DNA from: an uncultured Lachnospiraceae bacterium
Lineage (GTDB): Bacteria > Bacillota > Clostridia > Lachnospirales > Lachnospiraceae
Length of the DNA: 64,000 nucleotides
NCBI GenBank assembly: GCA_948441955.1
Contig: CAOJQZ010000003.1
Location: 1-64,000 of the forward strand
Reading direction: 5' to 3'
The notes under the pieces were generated by a model. That model saw only the letters and a list, made by a program, of their open reading frames with translations. It made no database searches and was not told where the DNA came from. The position numbers and the translations under genes were made by a program. Positions 15,783 through 24,959 of the stretch are shown here, piece by piece (the stretch's first letter is position 1; each line of letters starts with the position of its first letter).

Positions 15783-17502
15783 TATTGGAAATATCCGAAT
15801 CAATTACCAGCGAATAGTTTGTATAATATACCACAAAGCCAGGCTTCGCACCGTTTGGCTTTTTTACATGCTTCTTTTCCACATAATCGATTTCTGTCTT
15901 ATCGGCGCCGCGGCTTTTTGAATAATAGGCGGCGAGCCTGCCTGCCTCCTCAAAAGTATTATCCGGAAGCTGGGCGCCATTGGTCCGTACGATCACATGG
16001 GAGCCGGCGGCACCTTTGGCATGAAACCACCAGTCATTTCCATTGGCAAAGGAGAAGGTGAGTTCATCATTTTGAAAGTTGTTTTTTCCTACATACATAT
16101 GATAACCATCGCTGGAAATGTAGTGCATGGGTTTGCTTGTAAGCTTTACCTTCTTTTTTGAAAATTTCCGGCGTACATACCCGCTTTGAATCAGCTCTTC
16201 TTTAATCTGAGCCAGATCAGCTTCGCTTCGTGCAATATCTAAGGAGGTACTGATGGATTCAAGATACAGAATATCGTCCCCTGTTTCCTGTATGAGTTTT
16301 GTAAGCGCCTCGAAGGTCCGTTTCTGTTTATTATATCTGGAAAAATATTTCTGTGAATTTTCCTGAGGTGTTTTTAAGGGATCCAGAGGAATAACAATAT
16401 CTTTCCCGGTATAATAGTTCTGGCAGGAAAGCTCTTTAGAACCAGCAGGCAGATTATAACCATAAGCATTAATAAGCTCCCCATATACCTTATATTTGTC
16501 CCGCTGTTCGGTGTCCTTAAGCTGTTTTGTCTGGATCTCATATTTTTTTCGGTTTCTTTCCAGGGCAGTCTGGACGACATGACGCAGATCAGCGCTTTTC
16601 TGCCGAATGCGTGTCAGCGTATTCCTGGAAGAGTAATAGGCGGCGAGGACTTCAGAAACAGAGGCATATTCTTTCTTTTCTAAATGGGCATAATGCAGGA
16701 GAGGCAATGCAGAAAATTCTACAGGCTCGGCATCCCGATAATAAATCGTCGGATGGAAAGCTTTACTTTGCACCTCTTCCATGAAGTAGCTGAATTGATG
16801 AAACAGATGTATAAGGGTATCATCCGTAAATGCACCCGCATTTGGTTCCAGGTCAATGCCTGCCCGAAAGCAGATATCTGCTGCGACAACGGGGCTTATG
16901 CCGGTAAAACTGACATACAGCGCCTTTGAAACAGGCATTGGTTTATTCTTAAGCGCTTTGATAAAGGTATTTTCCTCTACACCCAGCGGGTTAAGCTTAG
17001 ACATGGTGTCCGGTATAAAATATTTCCGTCCCGGCAGAACCTCCCGGACAGAACTCATTTGTGCGGATACATGCTTGATGCTGTCAATAATCATTCCTTT
17101 ATCATCACAGAAAATAATATTGCTGTGTTTCCCCATAATTTCAATGATCAGTTTCTTTTTACATGGATCGCCCATCTCGTCAAGATGCTCAATATCAATA
17201 CAGATAATACGCTCAAGTCCTGGCTGGGATACACCGATAATACGGCCGTTTCCGATATGCTTTCTGAGAAGCATGCAAAAGCCGGGCGCAGTCATGGGGC
17301 TGGGTTTATTTTCTTCTGTAAAATAGATCAGAGGGAGAGAAGCGCTGGCCGATATATAAAGCCGTTTTTGACCGCCGGCTGTCTTTAAAGTGAGAAGAAG
17401 CTCGTCTGTTTCCGGCTGGGCAATTTTCGCGAGCCTTCCGCCTGTCAGATGCATATTTAATTCGTCGGCAATTGCTGCCACAGTGATTCCGTCAAATGCC
17501 AT
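15763..17502 (-). CDS. rqcH: Ribosome quality control protein RqcH (NFACT family)
   Basis: A 579-residue NFACT protein. Family members bind the stalled 50S subunit with its peptidyl-tRNA and recruit tRNA-Ala to add C-terminal alanine tails; older annotations call them fibronectin-binding protein A. The N-terminal NFACT-N domain is followed by a helical coiled-coil middle and a C-terminal NFACT-R (DUF814) domain (MHYISSDGYHMYVGKNNFQN, then NDWWFHAKGAAGSHVIVRT). At the position of the Asp97-Arg98 pair known in Bacillus subtilis this protein reads Glu97-Arg98 (PGLERII). The gene is on its own, convergent with the DUF815 unit and divergent from yicC. Confidence 0.93.
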   Translation of the reverse strand: MAFDGITVAAIADELNMHLTGGRLAKIAQPETDELLLTLKTAGGQKRLYISASASLPLIYFTEENKPSPMTAPGFCMLLRKHIGNGRIIGVSQPGLERIICIDIEHLDEMGDPCKKKLIIEIMGKHSNIIFCDDKGMIIDSIKHVSAQMSSVREVLPGRKYFIPDTMSKLNPLGVEENTFIKALKNKPMPVSKALYVSFTGISPVVAADICFRAGIDLEPNAGAFTDDTLIHLFHQFSYFMEEVQSKAFHPTIYYRDAEPVEFSALPLLHYAHLEKKEYASVSEVLAAYYSSRNTLTRIRQKSADLRHVVQTALERNRKKYEIQTKQLKDTEQRDKYKVYGELINAYGYNLPAGSKELSCQNYYTGKDIVIPLDPLKTPQENSQKYFSRYNKQKRTFEALTKLIQETGDDILYLESISTSLDIARSEADLAQIKEELIQSGYVRRKFSKKKVKLTSKPMHYISSDGYHMYVGKNNFQNDELTFSFANGNDWWFHAKGAAGSHVIVRTNGAQLPDNTFEEAGRLAAYYSKSRGADKTEIDYVEKKHVKKPNGAKPGFVVYYTNYSLVIDSDISNIKAVED

Positions 17503-17612
17503 ATGTTTTTCCTTCCTTTTGCAGAATATTTACTCATTCATGTACAAGTATATACCAATATGATATAATTCTAAAGTACAAAATTTTGACTTTAAAAGAC
17601 TATGCCGTATGG

Positions 17613-17641
17613 TTGACGTTATTTTGCAAATGTCTTATAAT
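17613..17641 (+). promoter_or_regulatory. Promoter for yicC-gmk-rpoZ
   Basis: TTGACG (17613-17618), a 17-base spacer, TATAAT (17636-17641). Confidence 0.8.
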
Positions 17642-17678
17642 TAATGCGTAAAATATAACACAAACGAGGATTTAAATC

Positions 17679-18560
17679 ATGATAAAAAGTATGACAGGTT
17701 TCGGCCGATGTGAGATTTCTGACGGAGAGAGAAGATTTACAGTAGAAATGAAGGGAGTTAATCATCGTTATCTGGATGTGAATATCCGGATGCCTAAAAA
17801 ATTAAACTGTTTTGAAACTGCGCTGCGAAATCTGATAAAACAGAGCATCCTGAGAGGTAAAGTAGACCTGTTTATTCAATATGAGGATTTATCTGAAGGA
17901 CAAATGTCACTTCGCTATAATGAAACGCTTGCAAAGGAATATCTGGGATATCTGAAGCAGATGGGGGAACAGTTTTCACTGGAGAATGACATCAGAGTAT
18001 CAACCCTGTCCCGTTATCCGGAGGTACTGACAATGGAAGAACAGGCGCTTAATGAAGAGGAATTGTGGGGCGGACTTAAGCAGGCGATGGACGGCGCTGT
18101 GCAGCAGTTTATCGCTACAAGGGAAACGGAAGGGAAGAACCTGAAGGAGGATATTCTTCAAAAGCTTGACGGAATGCTGGAACTGACAGCCTTTATAGAG
18201 GAACGCGCTCCCCAGATCATTGCACAGTACAGAGAAAAGCTTGAGAACAAGGTGAGGGAGCTGTTAGAGGACGCTCAGATTGAGGAAGGACGTATTGCGG
18301 CGGAAGTAGTTCTGTTTGCGGACAAGATCTGCACGGACGAAGAGGTGGTGCGCCTTAGAAGTCATATTGTACATATGAAAGAAACACTTAATTCCAGAGA
18401 GGCGGGAATCGGACGAAAGCTTGATTTTATTGCTCAGGAGATGAATCGGGAGGCCAATACAATCCTTTCAAAGGCGAATGATCTGGATACGTCCAATGTG
18501 GGAATTGACCTCAAAACAGAGATTGAGAAAGTAAGAGAACAGATTCAGAATATTGAATAG
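17679..18560 (+). CDS. yicC: YicC-family endoribonuclease
   Basis: A 293-residue YicC/YloC-family protein, with the typical start MIKSMTGFGR and C-terminal DUF1732 region (EMNREANTILSKANDLD). Members from Escherichia coli and Bacillus subtilis have been described as endoribonucleases. It is the first gene of the conserved yicC-gmk-rpoZ unit. Confidence 0.93.
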   Translation: MIKSMTGFGRCEISDGERRFTVEMKGVNHRYLDVNIRMPKKLNCFETALRNLIKQSILRGKVDLFIQYEDLSEGQMSLRYNETLAKEYLGYLKQMGEQFSLENDIRVSTLSRYPEVLTMEEQALNEEELWGGLKQAMDGAVQQFIATRETEGKNLKEDILQKLDGMLELTAFIEERAPQIIAQYREKLENKVRELLEDAQIEEGRIAAEVVLFADKICTDEEVVRLRSHIVHMKETLNSREAGIGRKLDFIAQEMNREANTILSKANDLDTSNVGIDLKTEIEKVREQIQNIE

Positions 18561-18571
18561 GAGAAAGCAGA

Positions 18572-19192
18572 ATGGATAAAAAAGGGATCCTAATTGTAGT
18601 ATCAGGCTTTTCCGGTGCGGGGAAGGGAACAATTATGAAGGAGCTTCTGAAAAGGTATGATAATTATGCCCTTTCTGTTTCCGCTACAACGAGAAAACCA
18701 AGACCTGGCGAGGAGGAGGGGGAAGCATATTTTTTCAAAACCACTGATGAATTTGAAAAAATGATTGCGAAAGACGAATTGATAGAGTATGCTAAGTACG
18801 TGGAGAATTATTACGGAACGCCGCGCGTTTATGTGGAGGAGCAGCTGAAGGCAGGTAAAGATGTTATTCTTGAAATTGAGATCCAAGGAGCCCTCAAGGT
18901 TAAGAAAAAATTCCCCCACACCCTGCTTTTATTTGTTACGCCGCCAACAGCGTCAGAGCTTAGGAGACGTCTTGTAAACCGGGGAACGGAGGAGGAGGAT
19001 GTTATTGAGTACCGGATCGGCCGTGCAAAGGAGGAGGCCGAGGGGATGGAACAATATGACTATCTGATCATAAATGACAGGCTTGAAGAATGCGTGGAAG
19101 AAGTACACAGGATTATTGAAGGGGAACACAGACGAAGTTTCCGTAATCAGGAGTTTATAGAAAAAATGAAAAGAGAGCTGAAAGGAGAATAG
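18572..19192 (+). CDS. gmk: Guanylate kinase
   Basis: A 206-residue enzyme that phosphorylates GMP to GDP. The P-loop is SGFSGAGKGT near residues 11-20 and the GMP-binding segment TTRKPRPGEEEG near 41-52. It lies 11 bases after yicC and seven before rpoZ, the usual order in Firmicutes. Confidence 0.96.
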   Translation: MDKKGILIVVSGFSGAGKGTIMKELLKRYDNYALSVSATTRKPRPGEEEGEAYFFKTTDEFEKMIAKDELIEYAKYVENYYGTPRVYVEEQLKAGKDVILEIEIQGALKVKKKFPHTLLLFVTPPTASELRRRLVNRGTEEEDVIEYRIGRAKEEAEGMEQYDYLIINDRLEECVEEVHRIIEGEHRRSFRNQEFIEKMKRELKGE

Positions 19193-19198
19193 TGTATT

Positions 19199-19438
19199 AT
19201 GTTACACCCGTCTTATACGGATTTAATGAAGGTAGTGAATAAGGATGTGGAGGAAGGAGCCACAAAGGTGGTAAACAGCCGTTATTCGATTGTTATGGCT
19301 ACAGCAAAAAGGGCGCGTCAGCTTATTGATGGTTCTATGCCTCTTGTAAGCACGAAGGGCAAAGGGAAAGCACTGTCTGTTGCAATCGACGAGCTGAATC
19401 AGGCAAAAATTAAAGTTGCCGGTGAGGAAGATGAATAA
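19199..19438 (+). CDS. rpoZ: RNA polymerase omega subunit
   Basis: A 79-residue omega chain that helps assemble RNA polymerase. The conserved core reads NSRYSIVMATAKRARQL near residues 27-43. ATG follows AAAGGAG. Its 3' end overlaps the proposed start of rimO by eight bases. Confidence 0.93.
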   Translation: MLHPSYTDLMKVVNKDVEEGATKVVNSRYSIVMATAKRARQLIDGSMPLVSTKGKGKALSVAIDELNQAKIKVAGEEDE

Positions 19439-20804
19439 GGGGTATGAGGCAGATGCCGGAGGGTGTCTGCCTTTCTTTAAGAAAAAAGTGCTGTTTATTT
19501 CTCTTGGCTGTGATAAAAATCTGGTGGATTCAGAGAATATGCTGGGACTTCTTGAAGACGCAGGGCTCCAGATTGTTGATGATGAAAGGGAAGCAGAGGT
19601 TATTGTAATCAACACATGCTGCTTTATCCATGATGCGAAGGAGGAGAGCATTCAGACGATTCTGGAGATGGCTGAATATAAAAAAACAGGAAATTTAAAA
19701 GCCCTTATTATTACAGGATGTCTTGCCCAGAGGTACAGGAAGGAGATATTCACGGAGCTTCCGGAAGTAGATGCCGTGCTGGGAACAACTGCGTACGATA
19801 AGATTGTGGAGGCGATACAGGAAGCGCTGGAGGGAAAGACGTGTATCATAGAGGAAGATATAGATATGCTTCCGATACCGGAAACAAAGCGTCTGGTTAC
19901 AACAGGCGGTCATTATGCATATCTTAAGATTGCAGAAGGATGTGACAAGCGCTGCACATATTGTATTATTCCCAAGGTCCGCGGGAGCTACAGGAGTGTT
20001 CCTATGGAACATCTTATAGAGGAGGCGGAGGAGCTTGCCGGCCAGGGAGTAAAGGAACTGATCCTTGTGGCACAGGAGACGACTCTTTATGGCAGGGACC
20101 TTTATGGAGAGAAATCTTTGTATAGGCTTCTCGAAGGCCTTGAAAAAATAGAAGGGCTCCGCTGGATACGGGTTCTTTATTGTTATCCGGAGGAAATAGA
20201 TGATACACTTATTCAGGTGATAAAGAAAAGTAAAAAGGTGTGCCATTATCTTGACCTTCCGATCCAGCATGCCAGCAACGATATATTAAAGCATATGGGA
20301 AGACGCACATCTAAAAAGCAGCTTGTGGATATTATCAAAAAACTGCGGGAGGAAATACCGGATATTACACTTCGTACAACATTGATAACCGGATTTCCCG
20401 GAGAAACAGAAGCACAGCATAAGGAGCTTTTGGAGTTTGTGGACGAAATGGAATTTGATCGGCTTGGAGTGTTTGCCTATTCTCCGGAAGAGGATACTCC
20501 GGCGGCAGAGATGCCGGGACAAATTCCGGAGGAGGTAAAGGAGGAGAGGCAGGCAGAGCTTATGGAGCTTCAGCAGGAGATTGCGTTCTTAAAAGCAGAA
20601 GATATGGTGGGCAAAGAGATGGAAGTGATGGTTGAAGGAAAGGTTGCTGATGAGAATGTCTATGTAGGAAGAACCTGCAAGGATGCGCCGAATGTGGACG
20701 GACTGATATTTATCAATACGGACGAGGAGCTCATGTCCGGAGATTTTGCACGGGTAAAGGTGACCGGTGCGCTGGAATATGATTTGATAGGAGAGTTGAT
20801 GTAA
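19431..20804 (+). CDS. rimO: Ribosomal protein uS12 methylthiotransferase RimO
   Basis: A radical SAM enzyme of about 457 residues that methylthiolates an aspartate of ribosomal protein S12. The N-terminal UPF0004 domain has its cluster cysteines in SLGCDKN, NTCCFI and TGCLAQR. The radical SAM cysteines C171, C175 and C178 are in CDKRCTYC. A C-terminal TRAM domain follows. LGCDKNLVDSE separates RimO from MiaB. The ATG at 19431 overlaps rpoZ; about 20 extra residues stand before the usual KVLFISLGC start, so a GTG at 19488 is a possible alternative. Confidence 0.94.
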   Translation: MNKGYEADAGGCLPFFKKKVLFISLGCDKNLVDSENMLGLLEDAGLQIVDDEREAEVIVINTCCFIHDAKEESIQTILEMAEYKKTGNLKALIITGCLAQRYRKEIFTELPEVDAVLGTTAYDKIVEAIQEALEGKTCIIEEDIDMLPIPETKRLVTTGGHYAYLKIAEGCDKRCTYCIIPKVRGSYRSVPMEHLIEEAEELAGQGVKELILVAQETTLYGRDLYGEKSLYRLLEGLEKIEGLRWIRVLYCYPEEIDDTLIQVIKKSKKVCHYLDLPIQHASNDILKHMGRRTSKKQLVDIIKKLREEIPDITLRTTLITGFPGETEAQHKELLEFVDEMEFDRLGVFAYSPEEDTPAAEMPGQIPEEVKEERQAELMELQQEIAFLKAEDMVGKEMEVMVEGKVADENVYVGRTCKDAPNVDGLIFINTDEELMSGDFARVKVTGALEYDLIGELM

Positions 20805-21346
20805 TGAATTTACCAAATAAGCTGACAGTATTAAGAATAATTATGGTGCCCTTTTTTGTTTTTTTTATGTTGACGGACACAGGGGGAAACGCGAACAAAT
20901 GGATTGCACTTGTGATTTTTTGCATCGCAAGTCTTACGGACATGCTGGATGGAAAGATTGCAAGAGCAAGGAATCTTGTTACAAATTTTGGGAAATTTAT
21001 GGATCCGCTGGCGGACAAACTTCTTGTTTGCTCAGCAATGATCTGTATGATCCCTTCCGAAAAGCTTGCGGCATGGTTTGTGATTGTAGTGATAGCAAGG
21101 GAATTTATTATCAGTGGCTTCCGTCTGGTGGCCTCAGATAATGGCATTGTAATTGCAGCAAGCTATTGGGGGAAATTTAAGACAGTATCCCAGATGGCGA
21201 TGATTATTATATTGATTGCAGATTTCGGAGGAATATTTGATATGATTGGAACAGGATTAATCTGGGTATCCTTAATATTGACCATTGTATCATTGATTGA
21301 TTATGTTGCGAAAAATATACAGGTACTGACACAGGGAGGCATGTAA
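20804..21346 (+). CDS. pgsA: CDP-diacylglycerol--glycerol-3-phosphate 3-phosphatidyltransferase
   Basis: A 180-residue membrane enzyme for the committed step to phosphatidylglycerol. The CDP-alcohol phosphotransferase motif is complete: DMLDGKIAR, then GKFMDPLADK. About five hydrophobic segments surround it. Its ATG shares a base with the stop of rimO. Confidence 0.94.
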   Translation: MNLPNKLTVLRIIMVPFFVFFMLTDTGGNANKWIALVIFCIASLTDMLDGKIARARNLVTNFGKFMDPLADKLLVCSAMICMIPSEKLAAWFVIVVIAREFIISGFRLVASDNGIVIAASYWGKFKTVSQMAMIIILIADFGGIFDMIGTGLIWVSLILTIVSLIDYVAKNIQVLTQGGM

Positions 21347-21349
21347 AAG

Positions 21350-22597
21350 ATGACAGTTGAACTATTGTCCGTAGGAACAGAGCTTCTGCTCGGGAATATT
21401 GTGAATACGAACGCCGCTTATCTGGCAGAGAAGTGCGCTGCTCTTGGATTATCCAGCTATTATCAGAGCGTGGTAGGAGATAATGAGGAGCGCCTCGAGG
21501 AGGCAGTAAGACTGGCCCTTGAGAGATCAGATATTGTGATATTAAGCGGAGGGCTGGGTCCCACAAAGGATGATATTACAAAAGAGGTTACAGCCCGCAT
21601 ATTTGGCAGGGAGCTGTATGAGGACTCACACACGAAGGAGCGTATTGCCGGATATTTCCGCCATATGAAGACCGCCAAAGTGACGGAGAATAACTGGAAA
21701 CAGGCGCTGGTGCCCGAGGGGGCCGTTATAGTGGACAATCATAACGGGACCGCTCCGGGGCTGATTATTGAAGGAGAAAAAAAGACTGCCATACTTCTGC
21801 CGGGACCGCCGAATGAACTAAAGCCTATGTTCGAGGAAACAATTGCTCCGTATCTGAACAGGCTGCAGCCAGAAGGAATCTATTCTAAAATGATCAAATT
21901 GTGCGGAATCGGAGAGAGCAAAGCAGAGACGATGATTGCAGACCTTATGGAGATACAGACGAATCCCACAATCGCGCCGTATGCAAAGACAGGTGAAGTT
22001 CATCTGCGGGTGACAGCAAAGGCGGCGGATAAGAATGAGGCAGATAAGCTGATTCAGCCTGTGCTTGAAGACTTGTACAGACGTTTTGGAAATTTGATCT
22101 ATACAGAAGAGGAAGAACTGAATCTGGAGGATGCAGTTGTAAATATTTTAGAGGAGAGAGGACTGACGCTCACAACAGCAGAATCCTGTACTGGCGGCAA
22201 ATTGGCGGGAAGACTTGTAAATGTGGCGGGAGTCTCCGGCGTATTTAACGAGGGATACATCACCTATTCGGACGAAGCGAAAAACAAGCTTTTAGGCGTA
22301 AGCTGGGAGACATTGAAGGAATATGGCGCCGTGAGTTCTCAGACTGCCAGAGAGATGGCGGAAGGAGCAGCAAAGGAGGCAGGGGCGGATGCCGCCCTCA
22401 GTGTGACTGGAATTGCCGGACCGGCCGGCGGTACAGAGGAGAAACCGGCGGGGCTTGTATTTATAGGCTGCTATCTGAACGGACATACGCGTGTGGAGGA
22501 GTTTCATTTTACCGGAAACAGGGAGAAAAACCGTGATTATGCCGTAGTAAGAGCGCTCACTCTGCTTCGGGAGGAGCTTCTTGGGGACAGAGGATAG
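21350..22597 (+). CDS. cinA: CinA-family competence/damage-inducible protein
   Basis: A 415-residue protein with an N-terminal MoCF-like domain (LSVGTELLLGNIVNTNAAYLA, and LSGGLGPTKDDITKE) and a C-terminal CinA domain (TTAESCTGGKLAGRL, then VTGIAGPAGGTEEKPAGLV). The C-terminal domain of relatives hydrolyses nicotinamide mononucleotide; the N-terminal domain has ADP-ribose pyrophosphatase activity in some. It begins three bases after pgsA. RecA, often nearby in Firmicutes, is not in the window. Confidence 0.94.
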   Translation: MTVELLSVGTELLLGNIVNTNAAYLAEKCAALGLSSYYQSVVGDNEERLEEAVRLALERSDIVILSGGLGPTKDDITKEVTARIFGRELYEDSHTKERIAGYFRHMKTAKVTENNWKQALVPEGAVIVDNHNGTAPGLIIEGEKKTAILLPGPPNELKPMFEETIAPYLNRLQPEGIYSKMIKLCGIGESKAETMIADLMEIQTNPTIAPYAKTGEVHLRVTAKAADKNEADKLIQPVLEDLYRRFGNLIYTEEEELNLEDAVVNILEERGLTLTTAESCTGGKLAGRLVNVAGVSGVFNEGYITYSDEAKNKLLGVSWETLKEYGAVSSQTAREMAEGAAKEAGADAALSVTGIAGPAGGTEEKPAGLVFIGCYLNGHTRVEEFHFTGNREKNRDYAVVRALTLLREELLGDRG

Positions 22598-22627
22598 AGA
22601 GTCTTTAAAGAAAAAGGAGAGAGATAC

Positions 22628-24109
22628 GTGCAGGTAAGAGAATTAAGACGGCAGGAAATACTGCCGGCGCTTCATCTGATCTGGGAAGTGTTTATAAAGG
22701 ATGTTGCACCTTCCTATACACCAGAAGGGATAGAAGAATTTCAAAGGACGATAAAGTACGGAACTATTCTTTCTATGTGTGAGAACAGAGAGATTACAAT
22801 GTTCGGCGCATTTGAAGGAACAGAGCTTATCGGAACCATTTCGGTAAAAAATACCGGTCATATACTTCTGTTTTATGTAAGAAGCTCCTTCCAGGGGCAG
22901 GGAGCCGGAAGGCGGCTTTTTCAGACGGTATATAACTATTGCATCCATCAGCTTAAGGTCAGCCGTATTACTGTAAATGCGGCGCCGAAAGCGGTGCCTA
23001 AATACATACGTATGGGGATGCATCCAGTAATGCCGGAGCAATACATAAGAGGAATGAGTTATACGCCAATGGAAATGGCGTTAAGCGTACCGGCGAATGC
23101 CGTTTCAGATTCTTATATGTATCAGGGAGCGGCTTCACAGGAACGGCGGGCAGACTCTGGCAGGGCGCTTATAATCGCGGCGTCAGTTATTGCCGGTTTG
23201 TTTTTAATTTTGCTTTTGATCGCCTGCTTTACATTTGTTGTCATACAGAGCAGCCATATAAGATCTCGTGAAACGGAAAGATATGATGACGGATATTATG
23301 ATGATTATGGCGGGTATGATGACGGTTATGACAATGATTATTATGACTATCCGGATGATGTAGAATATCTTCAGGGACTGGACAGTGTTGCGGAAAAGAT
23401 AGGAAACAATCTCTCCTATAATCTTGGAGAGGACAGCTACGATGTTTTAGATATGGAGAAACAAAATACCAATATCGAATTTTCCGTGGAATTTCCTGTA
23501 ATAGACGGCCTTGAAGAGGATGTAGAGGAAAAGGTCAACGTGCTTCTTAAGGAATGCGCTATGGAATCCGTAAAGGAGCTTTACCTGGAGCCTTCCGAGG
23601 AGCTGAAGGAAAAGGTAATCATGGCGGAATATCCTATGCTTACAAGTTTTGTGCGATATAAGGTCTGTTATGCATCGGAAGAGCTTTTAAGCGTGGCATT
23701 TGAGGATACAAGTTATCGCGGCAGCTATGAGGATTATACAGAAAATCTGCGTACGGTAAATATTAATCTGAGAAACGGCACCTTGTATCAGGTGAAGGAT
23801 ATTGTAGAGTTAGATGATGAATTCGTAGAGCTTTGGCTTGATAAAATGCGGGAGGATGAAAGAGATAAAAGGATATTTTCTGAACTCAGCAGAAGGGAGA
23901 TAAAGGAAACCCTTGCCGGGAACAGTATGGACGGAGTATATGTAATAAATTTCTTCTTGGACAGAGATGGAATTCATATTGGATATGATCTGAATTATAA
24001 AGAGGATTCTCTGAATTATACTGACTATGAATGGCTGCTGGTGTCCTTTAAGAAAAGCGAGATAGAAAAATATGCTTCCGGCAGTGAATTTTGGAATGAT
24101 TGGCGTTAA
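22628..24109 (+). CDS. GNAT domain-transmembrane-extracytoplasmic domain fusion protein
   Basis: A 493-residue protein of unusual build. Residues 1-150 are a GNAT acetyltransferase domain with acetyl-CoA loop SSFQGQGAGRRLF at 87-99. A membrane segment follows at about 179-207, with arginines before it, so the GNAT domain should be inside and the rest outside. Residues 219-245 are almost only Asp, Tyr and Gly. The C-terminal 240 residues resemble the DUF4163/DUF3298 (RsiV-like) extracytoplasmic fold in pattern (FSVEFPVIDGL, later LRTVNINLRNGTLYQVKDI and YDLNYKEDSLNYTDYEW); that assignment is tentative. The GTG start follows AAAGGAGAGAG. Function unknown. Confidence 0.8.
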   Translation: MQVRELRRQEILPALHLIWEVFIKDVAPSYTPEGIEEFQRTIKYGTILSMCENREITMFGAFEGTELIGTISVKNTGHILLFYVRSSFQGQGAGRRLFQTVYNYCIHQLKVSRITVNAAPKAVPKYIRMGMHPVMPEQYIRGMSYTPMEMALSVPANAVSDSYMYQGAASQERRADSGRALIIAASVIAGLFLILLLIACFTFVVIQSSHIRSRETERYDDGYYDDYGGYDDGYDNDYYDYPDDVEYLQGLDSVAEKIGNNLSYNLGEDSYDVLDMEKQNTNIEFSVEFPVIDGLEEDVEEKVNVLLKECAMESVKELYLEPSEELKEKVIMAEYPMLTSFVRYKVCYASEELLSVAFEDTSYRGSYEDYTENLRTVNINLRNGTLYQVKDIVELDDEFVELWLDKMREDERDKRIFSELSRREIKETLAGNSMDGVYVINFFLDRDGIHIGYDLNYKEDSLNYTDYEWLLVSFKKSEIEKYASGSEFWNDWR

Positions 24110-24219
24110 AGTGGCGTTAAAAATGGGAAAGTAATAATTGACGAATATTTAATAATATGAGAAAATAAAGACGTATGGTGTTAAAGAAATAACAATACGT
24201 ATTTGAAAGGAGTTTTAAA

Positions 24220-24912
24220 ATGATTTATTCACATGAAGTAGAAATGATGTGTCCGGTAGCTCAAGGTGCAAATCACGGACCGGCTCCGATTCCGGAAGAA
24301 GCAAAATGGGTAAAAGCAAAAGAGGTAAAGGACATTTCTGGTTTGACACACGGCATTGGCTGGTGTGCTCCGCAGCAGGGGACCTGCAAACTCACTTTGA
24401 ACGTAAAAGACGGTATTATTCAGGAAGCATTGGTTGAGACGATTGGATGTTCAGGAATGACACATTCTGCTGCCATGGCGTCAGAGATTCTTCCGGGTAA
24501 GACAATTTTGGAGGCACTTAACACAGACCTTGTCTGTGATGCAATTAATACAGCTATGAGAGAATTATTCCTGCAGATCGTATATGGAAGAACCCAGAGT
24601 GCATTTTCTGAGGACGGGCTTCCCATTGGCGCAGGACTTGAAGACCTTGGAAAGGGACTTCGTTCACAGGTTGGTACAATGTATGGAACGCTGGCGAAGG
24701 GTCCCCGTTATCTTGAGATGGCAGAAGGCTATGTAACAGGTATTGCTTTGGATGAGAATGATGAGATTATCGGTTATCAGTTTGTAAGTCTTGGAAAGTT
24801 AACGGATTTTATCAAAGCAGGCGACACACCGAACGATGCATGGGAAAAGGCAAAGGGACAGTACGGACGGGTTGCAGACGCAGCAAAGATTATTGATCCG
24901 CGTAAGGAGTAG
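24220..24912 (+). CDS. IscU/NifU-like scaffold-type protein, pair with GGGtGRT protein
   Basis: A 230-residue protein whose middle resembles the IscU/NifU iron-sulphur scaffold: ETIGCSGMTHSAAMASEILP, then GKTILEAL, at residues 73-100, follows the scaffold pattern of Cys plus a helix ending in GKT. Cysteines are at 11, 49, 56, 77 and 106. A role in holding or passing an iron-sulphur cluster is inferred from this resemblance only. AAAGGAG precedes the ATG. The gene is 47 bases before the GGGtGRT gene, which has its own GGAGG site, and a terminator follows the pair. Confidence 0.78.
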   Translation: MIYSHEVEMMCPVAQGANHGPAPIPEEAKWVKAKEVKDISGLTHGIGWCAPQQGTCKLTLNVKDGIIQEALVETIGCSGMTHSAAMASEILPGKTILEALNTDLVCDAINTAMRELFLQIVYGRTQSAFSEDGLPIGAGLEDLGKGLRSQVGTMYGTLAKGPRYLEMAEGYVTGIALDENDEIIGYQFVSLGKLTDFIKAGDTPNDAWEKAKGQYGRVADAAKIIDPRKE

Positions 24913-24959
24913 TGTAAATTAGTTATTACATAGTCACAAAATATCAGGAGGACAAGTAA

